In this document: in pieces, positions 55,444-63,332 of the stretch | How the letters are laid out: every line of letters starts with the position of its first letter | Numbering within the stretch: the first letter of the stretch is position 1 | Origin: Bradyrhizobium sp. CCBAU 53340 | GTDB taxonomy: Bacteria; Pseudomonadota; Alphaproteobacteria; Rhizobiales; Xanthobacteraceae | Direction: 5' to 3' | Length of the DNA: 64,000 nt | NCBI RefSeq assembly: GCF_015291645.1 | Contig: NZ_CP030055.1 | Location: forward strand, 1,984,001 to 2,048,000 | The notes under the pieces: model-generated | What the model was told of the DNA's origin: nothing | The model's database searches: none | Seen by the model: the letters and a program-made list of their open reading frames with translations, nothing else | Position numbers and translations under genes: made by a program

Positions 55444-57144
55444 ATGCAGAGCTTTTTCGCATTCCTTCAACAGTATCCATATTTGTTGCTGTTCTTCGTC
55501 GTCGGGCTCGCTGTCTATATCGGCCGGGCCAACATCAAGGGCTACGGTCTCGGCATGGTCGCCGGTGCCATCGTGGTGGGCGCGGGCCTATCGGTGTGGG
55601 CCTCGACCTACGGCGTGAAACTCGAGCTGAACAACTTCGCCAAGAGCCTCTTCTACTATCTCTTCATGTACGGTGTGGGCTTGCGGGTCGGCCCGTCCTT
55701 CATCAACAGCCTGAAGGGTGACGGCCTCAAGTTCTGCATTCTCGCCGTCGTCTCGAGCGTGCTCGGCCTTGCGCTGGTGGTCATCGGTGCCAAGCTGTTC
55801 GCGCTGCCAACCGGCGCGGCCGGCGGCATGCTGGCGGGGTCGCAGACCATGTCCGCCGCTATCGGCTCGGCCGAGCAGGCCGTCACGTCCGGTGTGGTCA
55901 AGCTGCCTGCGGGCATGAAGCCCGAGGACGCGTCCGGCATGATCGCGCTCTCCTACGGCATCACCTACATCTGGGGCACCGTTGGCATCATCCTGATCTG
56001 CAAATATCTGCCGCGCTGGTGGGGCGTCGATGCCAAGGCCGCCGCGAAGCAGTATGAGCTGGAGTTCGGCGTCAAGGATCTCGAAGGCGGCGGCCTCACC
56101 GGCTATCGCCAGTTCGGACTCCGGGCCTATCGGCTGGAGAATCCGGCAACCGCCGGTATGAGCATTGCAAAATTCCGCGCCATGAATCCGGAGTACCGGA
56201 TCGTCAACGTGGGGCGGAACGGCGAACCGCAGGGTGCCGATGCCGAGCTTGTGCTGCAAAAGGGGGACATCGTCGCACTGGGCGGCTCGACAGAGCATCT
56301 CACCGACAAGATGGGTCTGATCGGTCCCGAGGTCGCCGACGCCAAGACGCTCGGCATTCCGATGGACCAGGCGGACATCCTCGTCACCAACAAGGACATG
56401 GTGGGACGCACGTTCGAGTCCTTCCGTGACACCGCAATCGCCGGCCAGCTGCAGGTGACCAAGGTCGAGCGGGGCGGCGTGCAGATCCCGGCTGGCTTGA
56501 AGACCAAGCTGGAGCGGATGGACATTGTCTCGGTGGTCGGCTTGAAGTCCGCCGTGAACGAACTCGGCGACATGTGGGGCCGTATCGCCCGCACCAATAC
56601 CTCGACCGACCTGCTGACCCTGTCGGTCGGCATGATCATCGGCTTCCTGATCGGGATGGTCGAATTCCCGGCATTCGGCGCCAAGGTTGGCCTTGGCAAT
56701 GCCGGCGGGCTTTTGCTGTCGGGCGTGATCGTCTCCTCGATCGTGTCCCGCCTGCGCTTTTTCGGCAATACGCCGAACGCGGCACGCAACGTGCTCGAGG
56801 ATCTCGGCCTCGTCGTCTTTGTCGCCATCGTTGGCGTCAATGCCGGGGCGGGTCTCCTGTCCCAGCTAACTGGTGCGATCGCACTGAAGATCTTCATCGT
56901 CGGCTTCATCGCTTGCACGATCCCGCCGTTCATCGTCTGGGCGATCGGCTACCACGTGTTCAAGATCAATCCAGCCGTTCTGATGGGCGGGGTCGCCGGC
57001 GCGCGCTCGCATTCCGGTCCTTGCCGCGAGGCCGCGGTGGAGATCCAGAGCTCCGTGCCCTGGATCGGCTTCCCGGTCGGTTATGCCGTCTCGGGCATCC
57101 TGCTCACGATCTTCGGCTACTTCGCAATGCTTCTGGCTCAATAG
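55444..57144 (+). CDS. AspT/YidE-type amino acid antiporter, copy 2
   Basis: A 566-residue transporter with two membrane halves separated by TrkA_C-like domains (QFGLRAYRLENPATAGMSIAKF and MVGRTFESFRDTAIAGQLQV). Other features are YYLFMYGVGLRVGPSFINSL, GSQTMSAAIGSAEQA and MGGVAGARSHSGPCREAAVE near the end, the AspT family motif region. It is only distantly similar to copy 1. Placed directly after the decarboxylase, it probably imports the amino acid and exports the decarboxylation product, the arrangement known for AspT with aspartate decarboxylase. Confidence 0.9.
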   Translation: MQSFFAFLQQYPYLLLFFVVGLAVYIGRANIKGYGLGMVAGAIVVGAGLSVWASTYGVKLELNNFAKSLFYYLFMYGVGLRVGPSFINSLKGDGLKFCILAVVSSVLGLALVVIGAKLFALPTGAAGGMLAGSQTMSAAIGSAEQAVTSGVVKLPAGMKPEDASGMIALSYGITYIWGTVGIILICKYLPRWWGVDAKAAAKQYELEFGVKDLEGGGLTGYRQFGLRAYRLENPATAGMSIAKFRAMNPEYRIVNVGRNGEPQGADAELVLQKGDIVALGGSTEHLTDKMGLIGPEVADAKTLGIPMDQADILVTNKDMVGRTFESFRDTAIAGQLQVTKVERGGVQIPAGLKTKLERMDIVSVVGLKSAVNELGDMWGRIARTNTSTDLLTLSVGMIIGFLIGMVEFPAFGAKVGLGNAGGLLLSGVIVSSIVSRLRFFGNTPNAARNVLEDLGLVVFVAIVGVNAGAGLLSQLTGAIALKIFIVGFIACTIPPFIVWAIGYHVFKINPAVLMGGVAGARSHSGPCREAAVEIQSSVPWIGFPVGYAVSGILLTIFGYFAMLLAQ

Positions 57145-57173
57145 ACGGGCCAAACTCAGGGGAAAGTAAAGTC

Positions 57174-57599
57174 ATGAAGAAAGTTGTTGCTATTGCTACT
57201 CTGCTCCTCGGTGTCGCCGGCTCAAGCGCGCCCGCGCGCGCCGAAACCGGCAGCGTCGCCGTGGTCTTCACCAAGGGCGGCTTCATCGTCGGTGTCGGAG
57301 GCGGCGAGGGCGTGCTGCACCTGCGTGGCAAGAATTATCCGTTCACCGTCTCCGGCATGAGCGTCGGTTTGACCGTGGGGGCCTCAACGACCAAGTTTGT
57401 CGGTCGTGCGTTGAACTTGCGAGGCCCGGCATCGATCGAAGGTTCTTACGCTGTGGGCGGAGCCGGCGGCGCCGTTGCGGCCGGTGCTGGGGCAGTTCAA
57501 CTGCAAAACGCGAACGGCGTGATCCTGCAGCTCAGCGGGCCGAAGGTGGGCGCCGAAGTGTCGGCAGCCGTCGGCGGAGTTACGATCAAACTAAAATAG
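57174..57599 (+). CDS. Small exported glycine-rich protein
   Basis: A 141-residue protein with a signal peptide (VVAIATLLLGVAGSSAPARA) and a mature region rich in Gly and Val, such as VVFTKGGFIVGVGGGEGVL, RGKNYPFTVSGMSVG and VGGAGGAVAAGAGAVQL. The pattern suggests a beta-rich periplasmic or outer-membrane-associated fold. I do not recognise a firm family. It lies 29 bases after the antiporter, before a strong terminator, so it is the last gene of the decarboxylase operon. Confidence 0.65.
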   Translation: MKKVVAIATLLLGVAGSSAPARAETGSVAVVFTKGGFIVGVGGGEGVLHLRGKNYPFTVSGMSVGLTVGASTTKFVGRALNLRGPASIEGSYAVGGAGGAVAAGAGAVQLQNANGVILQLSGPKVGAEVSAAVGGVTIKLK

Positions 57600-57616
57600 A
57601 TTGTATCGTGAACGAG

Positions 57617-57645
57617 ATAGGCCGCGCCCAGCGCGGCCTATTCTT
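57617..57645. terminator. Bidirectional terminator between convergent operons
   Basis: A perfect stem ATAGGCCGCGC / GCGCGGCCTAT with a three-base loop, followed by TCTT on the plus strand. It lies between the glycine-rich protein gene and the polyphosphate kinase gene. Confidence 0.85.
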
Positions 57646-57665
57646 CATGGAGCTTGACCCGTTGG

Positions 57666-58466
57666 TCAGTAGCGCTCTTCGACGAACCTCATTCCACGCA
57701 GGCTCGCTTGGTCATTGTAGCGCCCCTTCTCGGAGCGCGGCGGCAGCTTGACCTTGTCCTTTCTGATCCGCTTGTAGGGGATCGAATCCAGGAGATGCGC
57801 GATGCAGTTGAGCCGCGCCTGTCGCTTGTCGTCGGACCGGACGATCACCCAAGGGGCATGCTTGGAGCTGGTCGCCTTGAACATAATGTCCCGCGCCTTG
57901 GAATAATCGTACCAGCGCCGGTAGGACTCGGTGTCCATCGGGCTCAGCTTCCATTGCCGGAGCGGATCGTCGATCCTGGCCTTGAAGCGTCGCTCCTGTT
58001 CTTCCATCCCGACTTCGAGCCAGATCTTGACCAGAATGATGCCACTCTCGATCAGATGTCTCTCCATATTCGGGCAGAGCTCAAGAAAGCGCTGGTGCTG
58101 GGCGGGCGAGCAGAAACCCATGACGTATTCCACGCCGGCGCGATTGTACCAGCTGCGGTCGAAGATCACGACCTCGCCGCCGGCGGGGAAATGCTGCATG
58201 TAGCGCTGGATGTAGAGCTGCGACTTTTCACGGTCGGACGGCGCGGGAAGGGCGACCACGCGGAACACGCGTGGGCTCACCTTCTCGGTGATCGCCTTGA
58301 TCGTGCCGCCCTTGCCCGCGGCATCCCGGCCTTCGAAGAACACCACGACGCGCAGCTTTTTCTCCTTCACCCATTCCTGAAGATGGCAGAGCTGGACTTG
58401 GAGCTTGTCCAGCTCCTTTTCATAGGTCTTGCGCTTCATCCGCGCCGCGGCCTCGTCCTTTGCCAT
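57666..58466 (-). CDS. Polyphosphate kinase 2 (PPK2 family)
   Basis: A 266-residue kinase transferring phosphate between polyphosphate and nucleotides. Walker A is FFEGRDAAGKGGTIKAI, Walker B region EVVIFDRSWYNRAGVEYVMGF, and the lid module is RRWYDYSKARDIMFKATSS. The length and single domain fit class I PPK2, which mainly forms ATP or GTP from polyphosphate. It is second gene of an operon with a small protein of unknown function and lies under a FixK-type box. Confidence 0.93.
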   Translation of the reverse strand: MAKDEAAARMKRKTYEKELDKLQVQLCHLQEWVKEKKLRVVVFFEGRDAAGKGGTIKAITEKVSPRVFRVVALPAPSDREKSQLYIQRYMQHFPAGGEVVIFDRSWYNRAGVEYVMGFCSPAQHQRFLELCPNMERHLIESGIILVKIWLEVGMEEQERRFKARIDDPLRQWKLSPMDTESYRRWYDYSKARDIMFKATSSKHAPWVIVRSDDKRQARLNCIAHLLDSIPYKRIRKDKVKLPPRSEKGRYNDQASLRGMRFVEERY

Positions 58467-58508
58467 GCTCCGCCTTTCGCTTGTCGGATCGGATTCTGAC
58501 GGTGCCGA

Positions 58509-58964
58509 TCAGTCGCCCCAGGAGATCGTGATGCCGATATCGCCGGGCATGCCGCCGGGGAAATCGATGATCTGGTAGCCGATGCGATAGCCGCGCGGCT
58601 TCAGATAATCGGTCCAGAGCTGGAAGATTTCCTTCGGGATACCCGTTAGCGTCTTCTCCCAGCCTGCTTCCTGCTGATTGATGGCACGGCCCTTATCGGT
58701 GCACAGCGTGTTCGGAAAGCGATAGACCAGCACCTCGGTCAGGCCGTTGCGCACCGCTCGCTGGATGATGCTCGCGGCAAGCTTGATTTTCTCTTCCTCC
58801 GTCTTGCCAGATGGCTTGCTCAGCCGCTCGATCAAGGCGCGCTTTTCGTCCTCCGCGGCAGCGGCGAGCTTCGCATATTCTTCCGCCTTCTCGGCTTCCT
58901 TGAGGGCCGCTTCCTTGCGGATCTGCGTGGCGTTGGGGATCAGGGTGTCGAGATTGGCGGACAT
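58509..58964 (-). CDS. Conserved-looking protein of unknown function upstream of ppk2
   Basis: A 151-residue cytoplasmic protein. The first half is a charged helix (KEAEKAEEYAKLAAAAEDEKRALIERL), probably coiled coil. The second half is alpha/beta, with EVLVYRFPNTLCTDKGRAIN and DYLKPRGYRIGYQIIDFP. The gene ends 42 bases before the PPK2 ATG, and both lie 3' of the FixK-type box at 59026. Family not recognised; it may be a partner of PPK2 (inference). Confidence 0.7.
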   Translation of the reverse strand: MSANLDTLIPNATQIRKEAALKEAEKAEEYAKLAAAAEDEKRALIERLSKPSGKTEEEKIKLAASIIQRAVRNGLTEVLVYRFPNTLCTDKGRAINQQEAGWEKTLTGIPKEIFQLWTDYLKPRGYRIGYQIIDFPGGMPGDIGITISWGD

Positions 58965-59025
58965 TGCCGATGCCTCCTGCTGCTCTGTTCAAGCAAAAAG
59001 GCTAGGCGAGGCAGGCGCCATTCTG

Positions 59026-59039
59026 TTGATTCAAATCAA
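59026..59039. promoter_or_regulatory. FixK/FNR-type box TTGATTCAAATCAA
   Basis: Exact TTGAT-N4-ATCAA 61 bases from the minus-strand gene start (58964) and 72 bases from the plus-strand TTG start (59112); placed for divergent control. Confidence 0.78.
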
Positions 59040-59111
59040 GCAAAGCAGCCCCCTAGGGCAGCAAAGTAAGACCAATTCCGTGACAGCTGGGTCCCCGACC
59101 AGGAGAGCGCG

Positions 59112-59570
59112 TTGAGCGAGCAGCTTCATCCAATGGCACCGCATCATTTGCCATTCTACATCACCTCGCCGGGCGAGACGGATTCGCTGATGATCGTGAC
59201 GGGCATCATCCTGGTCGTGGCCGTCTTCGCGGTAGGGCTGTTGTATTGGCACTTGCACAGCCTGCCCGAACGCATGGCACATAAGACTCAGAAATTGCAG
59301 TTCGAGATTGTCGCCGTCTTGGGGCTTATCGCTCTGTTCACGCACGAGCATCTGTACTGGATCGCGGCCTTGGTGCTTGCGCTGATCGAGCTGCCGGACT
59401 TCGGCACGCCGATACGCAGTATTGCCGAATCGGTGGAGAAGATCGCAGACGGCGTGCCACCAAAGAGTGCGGACGAATTATCGCAACCAAATGCGGTCCC
59501 GGCCTCAGTGGCGGTCGGTCGGAACGAACAGGATCTGGACGCGGACCAGAAGGTGCGTAGCCATGCTTGA
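59112..59570 (+). CDS. Small membrane protein preceding an HlyD-type protein
   Basis: A 152-residue protein with two hydrophobic segments (LMIVTGIILVVAVFAVGLLYWHL and FEIVAVLGLIALFTHEHLYWIAALVLALIEL) and a charged C-terminus. It starts with TTG after AGGAGAG, as no suitable ATG is available. Its stop overlaps the following ATG. It may stabilise or position the HlyD-type protein in the membrane; no named family is recognised. Confidence 0.72.
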   Translation: MSEQLHPMAPHHLPFYITSPGETDSLMIVTGIILVVAVFAVGLLYWHLHSLPERMAHKTQKLQFEIVAVLGLIALFTHEHLYWIAALVLALIELPDFGTPIRSIAESVEKIADGVPPKSADELSQPNAVPASVAVGRNEQDLDADQKVRSHA

Positions 59571-60798
59571 GCTTATCATCTGCTCGCTTCTGACGATTCT
59601 TCCCGACTACCTCTATCGGCGCTTTGCTCAGGGCAAGCGGTTCGGCAAGGAGATCACGCTCTTCTCTGTCTGGTACGAACTGCGCTGGGGCATCACCGGC
59701 TGCCTGATGCTGACCATGGCGCTGATCACCAGCGTGTTCTTCTTCCATCCGGCGACCTCGAACGCAGCACTGCTGTTTCGGACCGTCCCGATCCTGCCCG
59801 AAGGATCGGGCCGTGTCGCGGAGGTCAATGTCGACTACAGCCAGGCCGTGAAGAAGGGCGACGTCCTGTTCAGGCTGGACAATTCAAGGCAGACGGCAGC
59901 GCTGGAAACGGCCAAGCGCAAGGTCGCCGAGGTGGATGCGTCCATGGCGTCCGCCAAAGCCGACGTCGTCAAGGCCGAGGCGCAGATCCAGGAGGCGAGG
60001 GCCAACTATCAGCAGGCCAAGGACGAGCTGGACGTCAAAACCGAATTGCAGCGACGCAACCCCGGGATCGTGCCGCAGCGTGACATCGAGAAGCTTCAGG
60101 TCCTCGTCGACCAGCGTCAGGCCGGGATCGACGCCGCGACCGCTGCGAAGGAATCGGCGACCTTGCAGGTGTCGACGCTGCTGCCGGCCCAGAAGGCGAG
60201 CGCGGAGGCCTCACTGGCCGAAGCGCAGGTCGAACTCGACAAGACCTTCGTTCGTGCCGGCGTCGACGGACGTGTCGAACAATTTCTCGTTCGAACCGGC
60301 GATGTCGTCAATCAGCTGATCCGGCCCGCGGGAATTTTGATTCCTGAAGGTGCCGGCCGCGAGCGGCTGCAGGCCGGCTTCGGTCAGATCGAAGCAGGCG
60401 TGATGAAAGAGGGCATGGTTGCCGAGGCGACCTGCGTCTCCAAGCCATGGGCCGTGATTCCCCTGGTCGTCACTGCCGTGCAGGACTACATCGCGGCGGG
60501 CCAGTTTCGGACCGGCGAACAGCTCATTGAGGCGCAGAACCTGGCGAAGCCGGGAACGATTCTCGTGTTCCTCGAGCCGCTCTATAAGGGCGGTCTCGAC
60601 GGCGTCACGGCCGGCAGCACCTGCATCGTGAACGCCTACACCAGCAATCACGATGAGATCGTCGATCCCAAGACGTCGACCGGCCGGCGGATCGTCCTTC
60701 ATGCCGTCGACGCGATCGGATTCGTCCACGCGCTGTTGCTGCGGATTCAGGCTCTGTTGCTGCCGTTCAAGACGCTGATCTTCAGCGGCGGCCACTAA
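59563..60798 (+). CDS. HlyD-family membrane fusion protein
   Basis: A 411-residue periplasmic adaptor anchored by one N-terminal helix (LMLTMALITSVFFF). The biotinyl/lipoyl-like half-motif ...GSGRVAEVNVDYSQAVKKGDVLFRLDN starts the hairpin. A long coiled coil follows (about residues 115-225; KVAEVDASMASAKADVVKAE and VDQRQAGIDAATAAKE). The returning half is VRAGVDGRVEQFLVRTGDVV. No ABC, RND or MFS partner follows within the window, so transport partners are not visible. The ATG overlaps the preceding stop. Confidence 0.85.
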   Translation: MLELIICSLLTILPDYLYRRFAQGKRFGKEITLFSVWYELRWGITGCLMLTMALITSVFFFHPATSNAALLFRTVPILPEGSGRVAEVNVDYSQAVKKGDVLFRLDNSRQTAALETAKRKVAEVDASMASAKADVVKAEAQIQEARANYQQAKDELDVKTELQRRNPGIVPQRDIEKLQVLVDQRQAGIDAATAAKESATLQVSTLLPAQKASAEASLAEAQVELDKTFVRAGVDGRVEQFLVRTGDVVNQLIRPAGILIPEGAGRERLQAGFGQIEAGVMKEGMVAEATCVSKPWAVIPLVVTAVQDYIAAGQFRTGEQLIEAQNLAKPGTILVFLEPLYKGGLDGVTAGSTCIVNAYTSNHDEIVDPKTSTGRRIVLHAVDAIGFVHALLLRIQALLLPFKTLIFSGGH

Positions 60799-60826
60799 TC
60801 AAAACTGATTTGAAGGAAATCTGGGG

Positions 60827-61240
60827 ATGTCTATATTTGGGAAGATTGTTGCGGTCGCGCTGTCATTTTCCGCAATCGTTGCGTTGACCGGACGCGCCGG
60901 TGCCGTCGACCTGAACGGTGCCTGGGCCACGAGCGCCGATCAGTGCGAGAAGGTGTTCAGCCGGGAAGGGGGCAAGCTCGGATTCACCGAGATGTCCGAG
61001 GTCTATGGTGGCGGTTTCATCGTTGACGGCGATCAGCTCATCGGCAAGTTCGCGCACTGCAAGATCAGGGCGAGAAAAGATAGTGGCACCAGCGTCAACC
61101 TGATCGCGGCCTGCGCCACCGACATCATGTTGTCCAGCGTTCAGTTCAACGTAAAGGCCTTGGATGCAGACAACATCGCTCGGCTCTTTCCAGGTATGGA
61201 AGACATGGAGATCAGGTATCGCCGCTGCCCGACGCGATAG
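60827..61240 (+). CDS. Small exported protein of unknown function
   Basis: A 137-residue protein with a signal peptide (KIVAVALSFSAIVALTGRAGA) followed by DLNGAWATSADQCEKVF, FTEMSEVYGGGFIVDGDQLI and four to five Cys (C-C pairs at QCEKVF, AHCKIRA, AACATD, YRRCPTR), suggesting disulfides. It starts 28 bases after the HlyD gene, within the same operon. No family is recognised. Confidence 0.68.
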   Translation: MSIFGKIVAVALSFSAIVALTGRAGAVDLNGAWATSADQCEKVFSREGGKLGFTEMSEVYGGGFIVDGDQLIGKFAHCKIRARKDSGTSVNLIAACATDIMLSSVQFNVKALDADNIARLFPGMEDMEIRYRRCPTR

Positions 61241-61335
61241 GCGTTTTAGAACGGCGCCGGTGCAACAGGCACTGGTGCAGCTGCGCCTAAATGTGCTGTG
61301 ATGGCGCCGTCCGCAGGACGCCGCTGGAGTGAAAC

Positions 61336-63246
61336 ATGAGCAGGCGCAATTCCATTGCGTCGACCAAGCGACGAGTTGCCGGGGTTGCGCTGTTGTGTCT
61401 CGGCTTGACGCTTTGGTTGAACCCTGGAGTGGGGCCAGTTGATGCTGCCGGGGAGGGCCGCGTACCTAAGCGCGTGCTGCTGCTGCACTCCTTCGGACGG
61501 GACTTCCTGCCCTGGAGCGAATACGCGCGCAGCATCAAGACAAATCTTGAGCAGCGCTCGCCTTGGCCGCTCGATATTCAGGAACATACGCTGCTCACCG
61601 CGCGGTTCACCGAGCCAGGTCCTGAAGGCCCCTTCGTCGAATATATTCGCTCGATCTACCAGGGGCGTCCGCCCGACATCGTGATGAGCATCGGGGGACC
61701 TGCTGCTGGGTTCGTGCAGAGGCATCGAGCGGAGCTGTTTCCGAAGGCGCCGATGGTTCTCACAACGGTCGAAGAGCGGCTGATCGACCGAGCGAGCCTG
61801 ACCGAGCAGGACACGGTTGTGTCGGTTCGCAACGACTTTGTCGCGGCATTCCGCAACGCTCTTCAGGTGCTGCCGGATACGCGGACAATCGCTCTCGTCA
61901 TCGGTGCGTCTGCGCTGGAGAAATTCTGGCTTGATGAGGTCAAGAGGGATGTCGCGCCGCTCAAAGATCGTGTTTCCTTCGTTTGGTACGGTGATCTGCC
62001 GTTCGAGGAGATCCTCAAGCAGGCCTCTGCGCTTCCCCCGCATACGGTATTGTTTTGGGGCTTGATGTCCGTCGATGCGGCCGGCGTCGTTCATGACGGT
62101 GATCGCGCGCTGCATCGCCTCCGTGCCGTCGCCAATGCTCCCATCTTCTGCTTCGAGGAGTCGTTCTTCGGACGTAATATCGTCGGCGGCCCCATGCATT
62201 CCATCTCCGAGCTGGGCGAAAAGACCGCCGATGCGGCCCTCCGGATCCTCGGTGGTGAGAAGCCTGCAGACGTCAAGATCGAGCCGATCGCCTATGCCGT
62301 ACCGAAGTACGACTGGCGCGAATTGCAGCGATGGGGAATCAATGAGAGCAACCTGCCTGAAGGCAGCGAGGTCCTGTTCCGGGAGCCCGGCATTTGGGAA
62401 GAATACCGCTGGCAGCTGGCCTTGATCGCAGCGGTGATCCTGATCCAGGCAGGACTCATCAGCGGTTTGCTTCATGAACGCCGGGGACGACGTCTCGCCG
62501 AGGTCGAGTCCCGGCAGCGCCTGGCCGAGCTCGCGCATGTCAACCGTTACGCAGCGGTCGGAGAGCTAACTGCGTCGATCGCCCACGAGCTGAACCAGCC
62601 ACTCGGTTCGATTCTGACCAACGCGGAGACGGCAGAGTTGATGCTGAAGGGCACGGCGCCAGATCTTGCGGAAATCGGCGAAATTCTTGCCGACATCAGG
62701 CGTGACGACCAGCGCGCCGGCGAGGTGATCCGCCGGTTGCGCAGCGTGCTCAAGAAGGCGCCGTTCGAGATCAAGGATATCGAACTGAATGAAACGGTGC
62801 GGGAAGCGATCGGTCTGGTCGGTGACGTGGCCGCGGGCCGCAATATCGCGTTGGGGTTCTATGCTCCGCCCGAGATGGAGCTGCACGTCAAGGGCGATCC
62901 TGTCCAACTGCAGCAGGTCGTGCTGAATTTGATCCTCAATGCGTTGGAGGCGATATCGGAAAGCCCGGCAGGCAAACGCGAGGTCAGCGTCACAATGGGG
63001 CGCTCGGCTGAGTTCGCCGAAATCCGCGTGGGCGACACTGGACCAGGCATCGCGGGCGGCGACCTCAAAACCATCTTCGAGCCTTTCTTCACCACCAAGC
63101 TGGAGGGCATGGGCATGGGGCTGGCGATCGTGCGAACGATCGTCGAAGCGCACCATGGCACGATTTCCGCGGAGAACCAGCCGTTCGGTGGTGCGCTGTT
63201 CACGGTTCGCCTCCCGATCGCGAGCTGGCGTCCCGCATTGCAGTAG
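61336..63246 (+). CDS. Sensor histidine kinase with periplasmic ABC-substrate-binding-like domain
   Basis: A 636-residue two-component sensor. Residues 1-38 form a signal-anchor-like N-terminus. Residues about 45-340 resemble the ABC_sub_bind fold (VLLLHSFGRDFLPWSEYA, PDIVMSIGGPAAGFVQRH, PIFCFEESFFGRNIVGG). A transmembrane segment follows (WQLALIAAVILIQAGLIS), then a dimerisation domain with the phospho-acceptor His417 in SIAHELNQPLGSILTN. The ATPase domain has N-box LNLILNALEAI, G1 VGDTGPGIAGG and G2 GMGMGLAIVRTIVEAH. No response regulator is adjacent; receivers at 42881 and 43690 are candidates. Confidence 0.9.
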   Translation: MSRRNSIASTKRRVAGVALLCLGLTLWLNPGVGPVDAAGEGRVPKRVLLLHSFGRDFLPWSEYARSIKTNLEQRSPWPLDIQEHTLLTARFTEPGPEGPFVEYIRSIYQGRPPDIVMSIGGPAAGFVQRHRAELFPKAPMVLTTVEERLIDRASLTEQDTVVSVRNDFVAAFRNALQVLPDTRTIALVIGASALEKFWLDEVKRDVAPLKDRVSFVWYGDLPFEEILKQASALPPHTVLFWGLMSVDAAGVVHDGDRALHRLRAVANAPIFCFEESFFGRNIVGGPMHSISELGEKTADAALRILGGEKPADVKIEPIAYAVPKYDWRELQRWGINESNLPEGSEVLFREPGIWEEYRWQLALIAAVILIQAGLISGLLHERRGRRLAEVESRQRLAELAHVNRYAAVGELTASIAHELNQPLGSILTNAETAELMLKGTAPDLAEIGEILADIRRDDQRAGEVIRRLRSVLKKAPFEIKDIELNETVREAIGLVGDVAAGRNIALGFYAPPEMELHVKGDPVQLQQVVLNLILNALEAISESPAGKREVSVTMGRSAEFAEIRVGDTGPGIAGGDLKTIFEPFFTTKLEGMGMGLAIVRTIVEAHHGTISAENQPFGGALFTVRLPIASWRPALQ

Positions 63247-63263
63247 TCGACGCTCCCGTTTCG

Positions 63264-63277
63264 TTGATTTTTGTCAA
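63264..63277. promoter_or_regulatory. FixK/FNR-type box TTGATTTTTGTCAA
   Basis: A TTGA-N6-TCAA site 55 bases before the DUF3300 gene start at 63333. Confidence 0.72.
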
Positions 63278-63332
63278 TGAACGTCCCTCTGTCGGTCTCA
63301 TCCTTGTTGGCAAGACTGACATGGAGGATGCG

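Noticed and set aside
52879..55470. Minus-strand 863-residue frame over the decarboxylase gene
   Set aside because: The plus-strand frame has PLP motifs, a ribosome site and a box at the expected spacing. The minus frame is a shadow with no recognisable domain.
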